NCBI RefSeq assembly: GCF_024298885.1
Contig: NZ_CP101166.1
Coordinates: 620,001 to 684,000, forward strand
Length of the DNA stretch: 64,000 nt
Reading direction: 5' to 3'
Origin: Haloglomus halophilum
GTDB taxonomy: Archaea > Halobacteriota > Halobacteria > Halobacteriales > Haloarculaceae
A program made the translations under genes and the position numbers. The first letter of the stretch is position 1, and every line of letters starts with the position of its first letter. Of this stretch, positions 63,898-64,000 are shown in pieces. Under the pieces are notes generated by a model. That model did no database searches. It was not told the DNA's origin and was given only the letters and a program-made list of their open reading frames with translations.

Positions 63898-64000
63898 CCG
63901 TACACCACACTACCGTCCAGATGGATAAAATGCTGTGTACTAACCACCTAGAGTCACCTGGCGCCGGCGCCTGGCACCATCCCCTGTCCCCACCCACCAC

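Overview
The window is chromosomal DNA of a halophilic archaeon (class Halobacteria). Base composition is about two-thirds G+C with strong G/C bias at third codon positions, and the predicted proteins are very acidic. It carries archaeal-only genes (aIF2 gamma, Rpo7, Spt4, LonB, a Cdc48-type ATPase, a thermosome subunit, archaeal RNase P RNA, PibD-type pilins, HalX and Bat-type regulators). TATA boxes often lie about 25-30 bases upstream of start codons, as expected for leaderless transcripts. Genus and species cannot be settled from this sequence alone.

Layout. 1-4932: the head of the S10/spc-type ribosomal operon on the minus strand (SPOUT methyltransferase, uL3, uL4, uL23, uL2, uS19, uL22, uS3). 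4933-5772: a non-coding stretch with tandem repeats and a repeated intergenic element. 5773-7989: a lipoate ligase family protein, a small membrane protein and an SMP-30-like beta-propeller. 7971-14454: an accessory island of lower G+C. It holds an Orc1/Cdc6 relic, a multi-pass membrane protein, a secreted protein, four tandem type IV pilins with identical ends and variable middles, small zinc-finger ORFs, and tRNA-Pro(UGG) with a duplicated 3' end. 14506-21145: an SLC13 transporter, two tandem HAD hydrolases, and a wHTH regulator with a small membrane protein and a cytochrome P450. 21333-24410: an information-processing operon (aIF2 gamma, PIN protein, Rpo7, Spt4, DUF359 dephospho-CoA kinase). 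24463-29742: a HalX regulator, NadM, LonB and a CPBP protease. 29757-35060: an MGMT-like protein with a substituted active site, a sulfate/molybdate permease, a tungstate-type ABC system and a divergent ModE-like regulator. 35275-41470: an AAA ATPase, a giant PAS/GAF/Bat sensor, a wHTH protein and an MBL phosphodiesterase. 41631-43774: a membrane-anchored tetrapeptide-repeat protein coupled to a PiT phosphate transporter. 44425-49381: a glycan cluster (glycosyltransferase, deacetylase, formyltransferase, ABC exporter). 49543-56734: DoxX, Cdc48, an ultra-acidic protein, membrane proteins and a thermosome subunit. 56735-58805: a second copy of the repeated element, RNase P RNA, and small zinc proteins. 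58854-63897: membrane proteins, PspA, carA with a divergent Lrp, and a haloarchaeal protein of unknown function.

Most genes are ordinary chromosomal ones. The accessory signal concentrates in 5160-5610, 7971-14454, 25541-26043, 41631-42596 and 56735-57340. The best candidates for something new are the pilin cassette array with its linked membrane protein, the tetrapeptide-repeat partner of the phosphate transporter, and the diverged intergenic element present twice, about 51 kb apart.
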